Below the pieces are notes generated by a model that was not told where the DNA came from, did no database searches, and saw only the letters and a program-made list of their open reading frames with translations. A stretch of DNA of 64,000 bases, from positions 4,030,001 through 4,094,000 of the forward strand of contig NZ_JAFFHZ010000001.1 of assembly GCF_017052585.1 (NCBI RefSeq), in the 5' to 3' direction. The position numbers and the translations under genes were made by a program. This DNA comes from Paenibacillus apiarius (GTDB taxonomy: Bacteria > Bacillota > Bacilli > Paenibacillales > Paenibacillaceae). Below, in pieces: positions 19,263-28,872 of the stretch (the stretch's first letter is position 1; the number at the start of each line of letters is the position of its first letter).

Positions 19263-20150
19263 CTACAGCAATTCCTCGGATTCAGTATACGACTTGGCAT
19301 AAGACTTCTGCCGTGCCGGGAGCATCGCTTTCCAAGACATTTGAACACCGGCCCACTTCATGCCCATCCAAGAAGCAAAGACAGCAAGCAGTGTTCCCGC
19401 CGCCATGTCGGTCAGCCAATGAATGCCGAGGTAAAAGATGGAGAACACGATAATAATCGCGCTGATCCCCGTAAAGATGGCCCAACGACGATTACGGGAC
19501 TGTGAAGCGAGCAAGGCCACGGTCACGGAGATGGAAGTGTGCAAGCTAGGGAAACAGTTATCGAGTCCAGAGAAGGAGCGATAACTCTCTTCAAAGCCAG
19601 GGAATACATCCAACATACGGAACTTGACACCTGCGGGCGGATAAGACCATACCTCGTTAACTGGAAAGAACAAGTAAAAAGGGATGGCTACAATATAATT
19701 AATCATAACTGCATAACAGACGGCATGAGCCATACGCATATTGCCGTTGGCTGTATAGATGGCGAGCGAACCTACAATTAACGCCTGGAATACCACAATA
19801 TAGAAAAAAGACACGATTTGCGTAATAAGCGGATGATTGAATATTTGTTGTACGCTATATACGAATTGTCCTTCCAGGCGATGAATATTGGCTGTAAAGT
19901 CCCAATTGATGTTAAGCCAGCTTTCGATCGTAAGCTCCCATCCATTCACCATCAGAATAAGAATGAGCGCAACGACGGCAAACAAGAACGAACGAGAAGT
20001 CCACAGCGCTTTTACAAAAGCGCTAACGACAGCCAGCGGCTGTCGGCCGGAACCGAACCAGATAAGCAAGATAACGGTTGCGACGGTCCAGAGCGTGACG
20101 GACTGCATGGATTGGAATAAGACCACGATAATCCCCCTAAGTATTAGCAC
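19263..20150 (-). CDS. PAP2-family membrane phosphatase
   Basis: 295-aa integral membrane protein of about six to seven helices. Two of the PAP2 catalytic motifs are clear: DNCFPSLHTS (motif 2, with the acid histidine) and YLGIHWLTDMAAG (motif 3, with the nucleophile histidine). The first motif, KxxxxxxRP, is not recognisable, as in the inositol phosphorylceramide synthase-like (PAP2_3) branch. It is expected to act on lipid phosphates at the outer membrane face; the substrate is unknown. Convergent with yajC. Confidence 0.85.
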   Translation of the reverse strand: MLILRGIIVVLFQSMQSVTLWTVATVILLIWFGSGRQPLAVVSAFVKALWTSRSFLFAVVALILILMVNGWELTIESWLNINWDFTANIHRLEGQFVYSVQQIFNHPLITQIVSFFYIVVFQALIVGSLAIYTANGNMRMAHAVCYAVMINYIVAIPFYLFFPVNEVWSYPPAGVKFRMLDVFPGFEESYRSFSGLDNCFPSLHTSISVTVALLASQSRNRRWAIFTGISAIIIVFSIFYLGIHWLTDMAAGTLLAVFASWMGMKWAGVQMSWKAMLPARQKSYAKSYTESEELL

Positions 20151-20320
20151 ATTGCAATGTTAAACCTTAGTAGTATATCACATTTTCGGGGGATTTACAT
20201 GAATCGAATGTACCTGCTCATCAAGAGGTTGTTCAACAACCTTCGGCAGCATACGATTTGGGGCTTGTGACCTTTTCAGTTCTGAAAAGCGGCCTCTTGA
20301 ACACGCACTAATGAAAAGGA

Positions 20321-20719
20321 TTATTTTCCCGTTCTGCTCATGTTGACGCCGATAATCCCGCCCAGTGCACCGATGCAAAAAGCGAAAAGCACAAGCAGGA
20401 GCTTAGCCCCGCTCAGCCCTGCGTCCATAGCAAGAAAGCCGATAAGCAGGACGAGGAGGGCATAGCAGAACCCCGTTATTCCGCCATAATACCAGCCCTT
20501 TTTGCCGCTTCGCCGACCAGAAATCCATCCTCCAATAAAAAGAGCAATGGCGTGGACAAAATAAATATAGCTCGTCATATCATCTTCACTGGTCGAACTG
20601 GAATATAACATGACAGATAAAGCTAAGGCACCTAAGGCCATCCACACAAAAGCATAGACGACGCCGGCCAGCAACGGATGACTGACTTTCCAGTGGGAAA
20701 CGCGCTGAATCGCATTCAT
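20321..20719 (-). CDS. yrzE: TIGR04086 / YrzE-like membrane protein
   Basis: 132 aa with four predicted helices and a short basic loop GGWISGRRSGKKGWYYGG between helices 2 and 3, the family signature as I recall it. The start at 20719 is chosen because AAAGGGG lies 9 bases upstream; the longer reading from 20791 has no such site. B. subtilis yrzE lies in the same neighbourhood behind yajC (yrbF). Function unknown. The 170 bases between it and the PAP2 gene hold a perfect palindrome AGGTTGTTCAACAACCT at 20226-20242. Confidence 0.72.
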   Translation of the reverse strand: MNAIQRVSHWKVSHPLLAGVVYAFVWMALGALALSVMLYSSSTSEDDMTSYIYFVHAIALFIGGWISGRRSGKKGWYYGGITGFCYALLVLLIGFLAMDAGLSGAKLLLVLFAFCIGALGGIIGVNMSRTGK

Positions 20720-20898
20720 GCTCAATAACCCCTTTCCAAATTGGAACTGTCTAGTATTCATCGTATGGGCAAGCCGTATGAAATAGTACAAGGCATAGAC
20801 GAAAAAAAAAGCCAGGTGTTATAATGTGTGATTGATAAGTCATAATGGGTATAAATACTTGTACAACCAAAGCAATTCATTAGAGAGGGATGGAATTC

Positions 20899-22212
20899 GT
20901 GGGACAAGATGTAGCAAATTGGCAGGTGACCGCAGCGGTCATCATTTTTTTGATTTCGTATGCCATCATTATTTCGGAAAAAATAAACCGGGCAATAATC
21001 GCTCTGCTTGGTGCGGTGGCTATGCTGATTCTTCAAATTGTGGATGTGCATACGGCATTCACGACCCATATTGAGTGGAATACCATCTTTCTGCTTGTCG
21101 GAATGATGATACTCGTCGGCATTACGAACAAGAGCGGCATTTTTCAATATGCAGCCGTGAAGGCGGCGCAGAAAGCGAAAGGGAAACCGATTCGCATTTT
21201 GATTATTTTGTTTTTGCTCACTTCCATTGGTTCGGCTTTTCTCGATAATGTTACGACTGTTTTATTGATGGTGCCGATTACGTTTTCCATTACCCGCATG
21301 CTGAACATCAATCCGGTGCCGTTTCTTATATCTGAAGTTATCGCTTCAAACGTTGGGGGAACGGCAACGCTTATCGGAGATCCTCCGAACATCATGATCG
21401 GATCAGCCAACAAGCACCTGACGTTTAATATGTTCTTGATGAATTTGGCGCCGGTTATCGCGGTCATCGTTATCGCCGTCATCGGAATGCTTATCCTATT
21501 TTATCGAAAGCAACTAACAGTATCGGATAGCCAGCGGCATGCTCTGATGGAACTGTCAGCGGCGTCATACATTACCGATAAACGGTTGGTTCGTAAATCT
21601 GTGACCGTTCTGCTTATTACGATCGCGGGTTTTGCCTTGCACTCGGTCATTCATGTAGAAGCAGCCGTTGTCGCCATGGCAGGTGCTACGATTTTAATGC
21701 TGATTGGCCTGAAAAACGAAGAAGAGCTCGAGGAAGCATTGCATAAAGTGGAATGGGTCACCATCCTGTTCTTTATCGGTTTATTCATTCTCGTTGGCGG
21801 ATTGATTGAAGCAGGCATTATCAATCAGTTGGCCCAAATGACGCTCAGTATAACAAACGGAGATATGACGAGCACATCCATGCTTGTGCTGTGGGTGTCC
21901 GGTATCGCTTCGGCAACGATTGATAATATCCCGTTTGTCGCCACGATGATACCGCTGCTGCAGGATGTGGGCTCGCAAATGGGGATTACGGACCCGAACC
22001 AGCTGAATCCGCTCTGGTGGTCCTTGGCGCTGGGAGCCTGCTTAGGAGGGAACGGGACGCTAATCGGCGCTTCTGCGAACGTGATTGTGGCAGGGATGGC
22101 ACAGCGCGAAGGCAAAGGTTTCAGTTATATGGATTTCCTGAAAATCGGAGCGCCGATTACGATCGTGTCACTGCTCATTTCCACCGTATATATTTTAGTA
22201 TTCATCCTGTAA
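20899..22212 (+). CDS. ArsB/NhaD-like ion transporter
   Basis: 437-aa membrane protein with about 11-12 helices of the ion transporter superfamily (ArsB/NhaD/SLC13 fold). Two inverted halves show the matching hairpin motifs: GSAFLDNVTTVLLMVPIT with NVGGTATLIGDPPNIMIG in the first half and ASATIDNIPFVATMIPL with GACLGGNGTLIGASANVIVAG in the second. This suggests sodium-linked or anion export, but the ion cannot be told. The GTG at 20899 stands 9 bases after GAGGG, whereas the ATG at 20890 abuts it. Confidence 0.85.
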   Translation: MGQDVANWQVTAAVIIFLISYAIIISEKINRAIIALLGAVAMLILQIVDVHTAFTTHIEWNTIFLLVGMMILVGITNKSGIFQYAAVKAAQKAKGKPIRILIILFLLTSIGSAFLDNVTTVLLMVPITFSITRMLNINPVPFLISEVIASNVGGTATLIGDPPNIMIGSANKHLTFNMFLMNLAPVIAVIVIAVIGMLILFYRKQLTVSDSQRHALMELSAASYITDKRLVRKSVTVLLITIAGFALHSVIHVEAAVVAMAGATILMLIGLKNEEELEEALHKVEWVTILFFIGLFILVGGLIEAGIINQLAQMTLSITNGDMTSTSMLVLWVSGIASATIDNIPFVATMIPLLQDVGSQMGITDPNQLNPLWWSLALGACLGGNGTLIGASANVIVAGMAQREGKGFSYMDFLKIGAPITIVSLLISTVYILVFIL

Positions 22213-22393
22213 CGGTTGGCCGCGTCAAAGTAGCTTAGAGCAAGAGCTATTAATTATGTGTGCAACAGGAAGAAAGCGGATGGGAATAATTCAATAATCA
22301 AATGCTGAATGCCTTGTGGAAACGGCGGTCAGAATACCAATGAATGCGGCTTTCGCAATCCGGCCAATATCGGTAGCGAGGAGGGTGTTACAT

Positions 22394-23218
22394 ATGGAAA
22401 TCTGGACCGTCGTTATTCGTACGGTCGTCATGTATTTTACGGTGTTCATCGTGCTTCGTTTGATGGGAAAGAGAGAAATCGGCAAGCTGTCCGTATTTGA
22501 CCTCGTCATTTCCATTATGATTGCTGATGTTGCGGTATTTGTCATTGAGGATAAGAATCGGCCCTACTGGGAAGGATTTGTGCCCATAGGCGTGCTAATC
22601 GTCATCCAAATCGGCCTGTCCTTTGTGTCATTGAAAAGCAGAAGGCTGCGCCTTTTTTTTGACGGAGCGCCAAGCATTTTAATAGCGGATGGACATTTAA
22701 ATCGCAAGGAAATGAGCAAACTGCGTTATAATCTGGATGATTTGATGCAGCAGTTGCGCGAACATGGCGTCGATAATTTCGAGGACGTGAAGTATGCGAT
22801 TTTGGAGTCAACAGGCAAGCTGACCGTGATCCTTAAGGAGGATGCCAGCAATTCCAGCGAGTCATGCGGCGGAATCTCCAGTGATTCGGATTATCCGGAT
22901 GTAACGGACAAATCCAGCGGGTCCTCCCCATCAAGCGCTCACGGTTCGGAAGGGTCTGCTTCAATCGATACGAATAATAATAATAATAATCAGAATAAAC
23001 CAGCCCTGCGCAAGCCAGATCGCATTCGGTTTGCCGCATTGCCTCTTCCCCTTATTATGGACGGGAAGGTGCAGGACGATAATCTGCAAAGCATTAACAA
23101 AACGCGATTTTGGTTGAAAAATCAACTTCAGTCAAAAGGAGTTACTGAATTTAAACAGGTATTTTTCTGTTCGATTGATCATAAAGGCCATATGTTCATC
23201 GATCGGAAACAACCATAA
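22394..23218 (+). CDS. yrbG: DUF421 (YetF/YrbG) membrane protein
   Basis: 274 aa: three N-terminal helices, then the DUF421 cytoplasmic domain, including FFDGAPSILIADGHLNRKEM and ILKEDAS-type strands. Between the two halves of that domain lies a Ser/Asp/Asn-rich linker (about residues 155-205) ending in six asparagines encoded by a perfect (AAT)n tract at about 22975-22993. GAGGAGGG stands before the ATG at 22394, so the long upstream reading is dropped. Position between yrzE and spoVB matches B. subtilis yrbG. Function unknown. Confidence 0.82.
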   Translation: MEIWTVVIRTVVMYFTVFIVLRLMGKREIGKLSVFDLVISIMIADVAVFVIEDKNRPYWEGFVPIGVLIVIQIGLSFVSLKSRRLRLFFDGAPSILIADGHLNRKEMSKLRYNLDDLMQQLREHGVDNFEDVKYAILESTGKLTVILKEDASNSSESCGGISSDSDYPDVTDKSSGSSPSSAHGSEGSASIDTNNNNNNQNKPALRKPDRIRFAALPLPLIMDGKVQDDNLQSINKTRFWLKNQLQSKGVTEFKQVFFCSIDHKGHMFIDRKQP

Positions 23219-23219
23219 G

Positions 23220-24803
23220 TTATTTATGGTGCGGCTTCGGGGCGAACCATTGGCGGAACAAAGGGAGCCGCGCCAAATCTTCGCGATCAATAAGACGCAT
23301 CAGCACAAGCAATAGGAGATATACGGCCACCCCGGCCAGACAGGACGCGATAAACTTTGCTAAAAATTGCCCTGAAGCTGCAGGGAAGTGAATGTATATG
23401 GCCTGCATGCACCCCGCAGTGATAATCATGGCGGCACCCACCTTCAAAAAGTCTATCCAAGGCATCTTCAGCTGTATATGACGAATGACTCCTATCCCAT
23501 GAAGCATAGTGACGACAACAGTATTGATGCATATGGCAATGACGGCGCCATAGATGCCGAGACTCGGATTCGAAGCAAGCTGGACGATGAGAATGATCTT
23601 GAGCGCAGCTCCGATAAATGTGTTCACCAATGCCGTGCCGGGACGCTCAAGCGCTTGCAGGGCGGCCTGAAGCGGAGCCTGCAAGTAAATGAAGACGGCG
23701 ATGGGGGCCATCCATTTCAACATGGGTGCGACGCTCACGTCATTATAGAGCAGCGCGCATAACGGGATCGCCAATACGAACATGGCGACAGCAAACGGAG
23801 CTCCGCTGACCAGTGCGAGCCGCAGCGCTTGTTGGATCCGCTTATGAATCGTCTCCATGTCGTTGCGTCCCAATGCCTCAGACAAGGAAGGGACCAAGGA
23901 GACAGCGAGCGAATAGGTCAATGCGCCCGGCAATGTGAGAATCGGGATAATCATGCCCTGCAGAGCTCCATATTGAGCAGTTGCGACTGCGGTAACGACG
24001 CCTGCCATCGCTAAGCTCCTCGCAATCGTAATGGATTCCAATAAGTAGGATAAGGAACCGATTAGTCTTCCTCCGGTTACGGGCAACGCAATCCGAAGCA
24101 GGCGTGACGTGTCGTTGCGCTTGCCGGTCGAAGGCATCTCTGTTTTGCCTTCATCGTCCGATACGGATTGTCTGCGGTGAGAACGCATTAGAAACAGTAA
24201 TACGAGCAGTCCCCCTAATTCGCCGACAACAACGCCTGCCATGGCGCCTGCGGCCGCCCATTCGAGGCCGTAGGGCAGGAACATATATGCAAATCCGATC
24301 ACCGCGACAATGCGGATAAGCGTCTCCGTTACTTGCGACATTGCGGTAGGTACCATATTTTGCATGCCTTGGAAATAACCGCGCAGCACGGAGGAAATGG
24401 CCACGAACACAATGATTGGAGTCATCACGAGAAATGTATAATAAACCCGGCTGTCCGTCAGCAGCTTGGACGTAATCCATGGTGCCAGCACGACGTAAAT
24501 GGCAGAGAAGACGATACCGGCACTAACGGTGAGCTGCATGGCGGACACCACGATTTTCCGAATCCGCTGCTTGTCCCCCGTAGCATCCGCCTCGGCGATA
24601 AGCTTGGCCACTGCCAGCGGAACTCCGCCTGTAATCAGTGTAATGATGACGATAAGAAATGGATAACCTAGCTGGTAGATGCCTACCCCTTCTGCCCCGA
24701 TAATGCGCGGAAGGGTAATTCGAGGTATAAACCCAAGAATCCGATTAATGATGCCTGCGGCCAATAAGATTAGCGTTCCTTGTATAAACGATTGCTTTTT
24801 CAC
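23220..24803 (-). CDS. spoVB: stage V sporulation protein B, MOP/MurJ-type flippase
   Basis: 527-aa protein with about 14 helices of the polysaccharide/lipid II flippase superfamily. SpoVB is needed in the mother cell for spore cortex formation, probably moving a peptidoglycan lipid precursor. The N-terminus KKQSFIQGTLILLAAGIINRILG matches SpoVB proteins (given here in part), followed by GVGIYQLGYPFLIV. GTG at 24803 stands 7 bases behind AGAGGG; an ATG 6 bases upstream is the alternative. The longer reading to 24971 is not supported. Divergent from comN, as in B. subtilis. Confidence 0.9.
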   Translation of the reverse strand: MKKQSFIQGTLILLAAGIINRILGFIPRITLPRIIGAEGVGIYQLGYPFLIVIITLITGGVPLAVAKLIAEADATGDKQRIRKIVVSAMQLTVSAGIVFSAIYVVLAPWITSKLLTDSRVYYTFLVMTPIIVFVAISSVLRGYFQGMQNMVPTAMSQVTETLIRIVAVIGFAYMFLPYGLEWAAAGAMAGVVVGELGGLLVLLFLMRSHRRQSVSDDEGKTEMPSTGKRNDTSRLLRIALPVTGGRLIGSLSYLLESITIARSLAMAGVVTAVATAQYGALQGMIIPILTLPGALTYSLAVSLVPSLSEALGRNDMETIHKRIQQALRLALVSGAPFAVAMFVLAIPLCALLYNDVSVAPMLKWMAPIAVFIYLQAPLQAALQALERPGTALVNTFIGAALKIILIVQLASNPSLGIYGAVIAICINTVVVTMLHGIGVIRHIQLKMPWIDFLKVGAAMIITAGCMQAIYIHFPAASGQFLAKFIASCLAGVAVYLLLLVLMRLIDREDLARLPLFRQWFAPKPHHK

Positions 24804-24994
24804 GTTCATCCCTCTTCCAAAGCGGACTTGTCTACCCGTTATATCCATAGATATGCGGTTGTCCCCATTCCATGCCGATTCGTTCCAATGAATCAAGGAG
24901 AACGGCAAGTTTTTCTTGCGCTGGGATGATGCCGAGCAGGAATTCGGCACCGTGAGGTCGAATGTTGTCATAAGTTAGAAAGGGGATGTGCGGC

Positions 24995-25249
24995 ATGTCT
25001 GAGCTGTATACCGAACAAGAGCGCATTGAGGCTATCGAGCTGTGCTGCAGCAGCAAGGCGGAGGAACTGCAGTTGCTCGGTTATGAGCATGTAACGGGAG
25101 AAGATGTATGGGAATGCGTCAGTGCAAAGTATAAAAAGAATACTGACACGCCAGCCCTGCATCGCGTCGTAAATGATATCCTGTCGCTCAAATCAACGCA
25201 ATTCATGAATTATATGACCATGGCGGCTTTCCGGGGGGAGCCCATCTAA
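24995..25249 (+). CDS. comN: ComN-like post-transcriptional regulator
   Basis: 84-aa soluble protein beginning MSELYTEQERIEAIELCCSS, with VTGEDVWECVSAKY and a conserved histidine stretch (ALHRVVNDILSLKSTQFMNY). Matches the 'post-transcriptional regulator' family of B. subtilis ComN (YrzD), which affects comE mRNA and lies between spoVB and secDF, exactly as here. AAAGGGG stands 9 bases before the ATG at 24995. Confidence 0.8.
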   Translation: MSELYTEQERIEAIELCCSSKAEELQLLGYEHVTGEDVWECVSAKYKKNTDTPALHRVVNDILSLKSTQFMNYMTMAAFRGEPI

Positions 25250-25328
25250 TAGAGGCAAGGGGGCCTTGAGGAACATACGCTTTGATTGAAGCCAAGGCTC
25301 ACATTCAACATTGTAATGCAGCTCGTCA

Positions 25329-25349
25329 TGCTCCGAGAGGAGCTTTTTT
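25329..25349 (+). terminator. terminator after comN
   Basis: GCTCC-gaga-GGAGC followed by TTTTTT. Confidence 0.85.
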
Positions 25350-25464
25350 CATGGAAATAAAAATAATAATTTTTTCCATGAAATTCGCTTATATATCCAG
25401 TGGAAACAGCATGTGTAACGTCACAAGAGCACAGTGATTCCGGTCAACGCCATGATCCGTAAAA

Positions 25465-25493
25465 TTGACTCGAAAAATGACCGCCGATATAAT
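25465..25493 (+). promoter_or_regulatory. sigma-A promoter of secDF
   Basis: TTGACT, exact 17-bp spacer, TATAAT, 36 bp before the secD ATG. Confidence 0.8.
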
Positions 25494-25528
25494 AGGAATA
25501 TTGAATATGAAAGGGGACTTGGGACGAT

Positions 25529-26797
25529 ATGAAAAGGGTGCTCGCATTCCTGCTCATCGTTGTTGTATCGCTAGGCGTTATTGTTTGGACTAGCCCTTCG
25601 ATCGTCAACAGCATACGTCTCGGGCTCGATTTAAAGGGCGGATTTGAAATTTTATATCAAGCATCGCCACTTGAACCGGGCGGGAAGATTACATCTGAGG
25701 CGCTGAAACAAACGGCAAGAAGCTTAGACAAGCGGATTAACGCGACAGGAACAAGCGAACCGGAAATTACGATTGAAGGTTCGGATCGTATTCGCGTTAA
25801 GATTGCCGACGTAAAAAACGAAGAGGAAGTACGCAAAAAATTGAAAGAACCATCCGTGCTGACATTCCGCAGCTCCGACGGCTGTAAAGAGGCGACGGAT
25901 TACTGCAAGGTGGAACTGCAAGGAACGGACTTTGTAGAAGGCGGAGCAAGCGTTGTGTTCAATGAGCTCCACCAGCCGATCGTAGCGATTAAGCTGAAGG
26001 ATGCCGGCAAGTTTTCTGAAATTACGAAACGATTGGCCTCTTTGGCACAGGAAGATCGCAACCGTCTTGCTATTTTCATGGACGAGCACATGATTTCCGA
26101 TCCGAGAGTGAGCTACGAAATTCCGGGCGGGGAAGCGACCATCACGGGTCAACGCACGAACGAGGAAGCGAATGAGCTCAGAGATACGATTAATTTAGGG
26201 TCGTTGCCGCTGAAGCTTACCGAGAAATACTCGCAGAGCGTAGCCGCCACACTCGGCAAGCTATCGCTCGATCAGACCGTAAAAGCCGGTTTAATCGGCA
26301 CGGCTCTTATCCTGCTGTTCATGCTGATCGTGTATCGCTTGCCTGGCGTTATCGCAAGCTTCTCGCTTATCCTGTTCACATGGCTGCTGCTCATCGTGTT
26401 CTGGCTGTCCGAGATTACGCTCACGCTGCCGGGGATTGCGGCGTTTATTTTGGGGCTCGGGATGGCTGTGGATGCCAATATTATTACGTATGAACGGATT
26501 AAGGAAGAGCTTCGCAGCGGCAAATCGATTAGTTCTTCCATGAAGGCCGGATCCAAGAACTCCTTCCGTACGATTATGGACGCGAACATTACGACGATTA
26601 TTGCCGGCGTCGTTATGTATGTTCTGGGAGAGAGCCAAGTTAAGGGCTTTGCGCTTATATTGATGATGACCGTTGTCGTCAGTATCTTTACGAACGTGTT
26701 CCTTTCCCGTATTTTCCTGCACATGCTTGTAAAAGCGCGCGTGCTGACCAAACCGGGGTATTTTGGCGTAAAGGAGAGTGAAATCCGTGCGCTTTAA
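25529..26797 (+). CDS. secD: protein translocase subunit SecD
   Basis: 422 aa. One N-terminal helix, the extracytoplasmic P1 domain and five C-terminal helices of the RND fold. Key marks: LGLDLKGGFEILY near residue 30 (D1 motif) and LGLGMAVDANIITYERIKEEL (D4 motif with the proton-relay aspartate). It uses the proton gradient to pull secreted proteins out of SecYEG. SecD and SecF are separate here, unlike the fused SecDF of B. subtilis. Confidence 0.95.
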   Translation: MKRVLAFLLIVVVSLGVIVWTSPSIVNSIRLGLDLKGGFEILYQASPLEPGGKITSEALKQTARSLDKRINATGTSEPEITIEGSDRIRVKIADVKNEEEVRKKLKEPSVLTFRSSDGCKEATDYCKVELQGTDFVEGGASVVFNELHQPIVAIKLKDAGKFSEITKRLASLAQEDRNRLAIFMDEHMISDPRVSYEIPGGEATITGQRTNEEANELRDTINLGSLPLKLTEKYSQSVAATLGKLSLDQTVKAGLIGTALILLFMLIVYRLPGVIASFSLILFTWLLLIVFWLSEITLTLPGIAAFILGLGMAVDANIITYERIKEELRSGKSISSSMKAGSKNSFRTIMDANITTIIAGVVMYVLGESQVKGFALILMMTVVVSIFTNVFLSRIFLHMLVKARVLTKPGYFGVKESEIRAL

Positions 26798-27698
26798 AGG
26801 AACATTCAACTTTGTTCATTCCAGCAAGTATTTCTTTATCTTTTCCATCATTATTACGATTCTAGGTGCGGCATCGCTCGGTATATTCGGTCTGAACTAT
26901 GGCGTTGACTTTAGCTCAGGGACGAATGTGGACGTCACCTTGACGAAGCAGATAGAAAAGAAACAAGTAGAAGATTTGCTGAAATCGTATGATTTCAAAA
27001 AAGAACCCGTCATTACGACGGGGGCGGAACGGATGACGATTCGGTTCAGCGAGGTATTGACCGAGCCGCAAGAGAAGCAGTTCAAAGCGGACTTCAGCAA
27101 GATTGATTTCGGGGCATCCTTCGAAATCAATACAGTCGACGTTGAAATCGCGCGCGAGCTGCAGCGCAACGCCCTGCTTGCCGTCGGGATTGCCAGCTTG
27201 GGCATTATTATTTACGTCAGCATTCGTTTTGAATGGCGCTTTGCTGTCTCGGCTGTTATCGCCTTGCTGCATGACGCGTTCATGGTCATCAGCTTGTTCT
27301 CGATTTTCAGGCTGGAGGTTAACCTGCCGTTCATCATTGCGATTTTGACGATTATCGGTTATTCCATTAACGATACGATCGTTATTTTTGACCGTATCCG
27401 GGAAAATTTGCGTTTTGCCAAGGTTAAAAATATTCATGACCTGGCACACTTGGTCAACGACAGCATCTATCAGACGCTGACCCGATCCATTAATACGGTA
27501 TTGACCGTGCTGGTGGCTGCGCTCTGCTTGTTCATCTTCGGCAGCGAATCCATTCGCATGTTCTCGCTGGCGATTCTGTTCGGTCTTGGATTCGGCGCAT
27601 ACTCCTCCATCTTCATCGCGAGCCCGCTCTGGGTAGTGCTCAAGAGCAAGGAGAAGAAGAAGCCGAAGGCAACTGCCAAGACTCAGCAAGCGCAATAA
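26787..27698 (+). CDS. secF: protein translocase subunit SecF
   Basis: 303 aa, six helices. GLNYGVDFSSGTNVDV (F1 motif) and IIGYSINDTIVIFDRIREN (F4 motif) are intact. GTG at 26787 stands 9 bases after AAGGAGA, which rules out the GTG at 26778 directly abutting the site; the gene therefore overlaps secD by 11 bases and is probably translationally coupled. Confidence 0.95.
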   Translation: MRFKGTFNFVHSSKYFFIFSIIITILGAASLGIFGLNYGVDFSSGTNVDVTLTKQIEKKQVEDLLKSYDFKKEPVITTGAERMTIRFSEVLTEPQEKQFKADFSKIDFGASFEINTVDVEIARELQRNALLAVGIASLGIIIYVSIRFEWRFAVSAVIALLHDAFMVISLFSIFRLEVNLPFIIAILTIIGYSINDTIVIFDRIRENLRFAKVKNIHDLAHLVNDSIYQTLTRSINTVLTVLVAALCLFIFGSESIRMFSLAILFGLGFGAYSSIFIASPLWVVLKSKEKKKPKATAKTQQAQ

Positions 27699-27790
27699 GG
27701 TCGAACTGGCGTTGTCTCATTGCAGAAACTTGCGTGACATTGTAAAAATTTCGTTTTTTCTCATTTTTGGGAAAAATGAAACATGCGATA

Positions 27791-27818
27791 AAGCCGCGTC
27801 CGTATGTGACGCGGTTTT
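27791..27818 (+). terminator. terminator after secF
   Basis: CCGCGTC/GACGCGG stem with TTTT behind and AAA before; lies about 90 bp after secF. Confidence 0.75.
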
Positions 27819-27899
27819 GGCGTTGTGCGGCAGCGTGCCTCAAAGTTGAGGATAGGCCGCCAGCACAGACATAAATGTGTATACAAACGAGGGATGTAA

Positions 27900-28850
27900 A
27901 TGTCTACCGATCGTTTTGCCAAAGCTGAGAGGGGTGCATGGATAGGGATCGTCGGAAATGTCGTTCTTGCCGCAGTGAAAGGCGTTGCCGGCTTTCTGTC
28001 CGGAAGCCAGGCGCTAATCGCTGATGCATTCCACTCTGCCTCCGATGTAGCGGGCTCCTGCGCCGTACTCGTTGGCTTGAAGGCTGCCAAGCGTCCGCCG
28101 GATAGGGATCATCCCTACGGTCACGGGAAAGCGGAATCGATTGCGGCTATTATCGTCTCGGTACTGCTTCTAGTCGTTGGACTTGAGCTGGCGGTGTCTG
28201 CGGTCAAATCGATATGGAACGGACATGTGGAAATACCGAAATGGTATGCGCTCGCGGCGATTATGCTTTCCATCGTAGTCAAGGAAGGAATGTTCCAGTA
28301 TAAATACCGCTTGGGCAAAAGACTCTCTTCCCAAGCGCTTATCGCAAACGCATGGGAGCATCGCTCGGACGTGTATTCGTCCATTGCGGCGTTAATCGGA
28401 GTCGGCGCAGCGATGATTGGGGGGCAGCTGGGCATTGGCTGGCTGCTGTACATGGACCCGGCTGCCGGTGCCGCTGTTGCGCTCCTGGTGCTGCATATGG
28501 GCTACAAACTTGTCATGGATTCCATCCATTCGACGATGGATCACGTCCTTCACGATGAAGACGCAAATCCGCTTATCCGTGCGGTGCAAACGGTCGATGG
28601 TGTCATTACCGTCGACGAGCTGCGCGCGAGAGAGCATGGTCATTACGTCATCGTGGATGTTAAAATAAGCGTAAATCCGCGCATGACGGTTGCCGAAGGG
28701 CACATGATTGCCAAGCGGGTCAAAAATCATTTGCTGCAGCGTTTTTTGCATGTTGCCGATGTCTTTGTCCACGTAAATCCGTTCGATCCCGGATACCCTT
28801 ACCGAATGCAGGATCAAGTCAGGGAGGACTCGACAAATTTATTGCAATAG
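27900..28850 (+). CDS. cation diffusion facilitator (CDF) metal exporter
   Basis: 316 aa, six helices plus a cytoplasmic ferredoxin-like domain. The metal site in helix 2 reads DAFHSASD and its partner in helix 5 reads HRSDVYSS, the usual H/D-xxx-D arrangement of zinc/manganese-type CDF proteins, and the C-terminal domain keeps the histidine-rich end (DVFVHVNP). Exports divalent metal in exchange for protons; which metal cannot be told. Only 22 bp before recJ, so cotranscription is likely. Confidence 0.88.
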   Translation: MSTDRFAKAERGAWIGIVGNVVLAAVKGVAGFLSGSQALIADAFHSASDVAGSCAVLVGLKAAKRPPDRDHPYGHGKAESIAAIIVSVLLLVVGLELAVSAVKSIWNGHVEIPKWYALAAIMLSIVVKEGMFQYKYRLGKRLSSQALIANAWEHRSDVYSSIAALIGVGAAMIGGQLGIGWLLYMDPAAGAAVALLVLHMGYKLVMDSIHSTMDHVLHDEDANPLIRAVQTVDGVITVDELRAREHGHYVIVDVKISVNPRMTVAEGHMIAKRVKNHLLQRFLHVADVFVHVNPFDPGYPYRMQDQVREDSTNLLQ

Positions 28851-28872
28851 ATGTTGCTAAAGGAGAGGAAGG

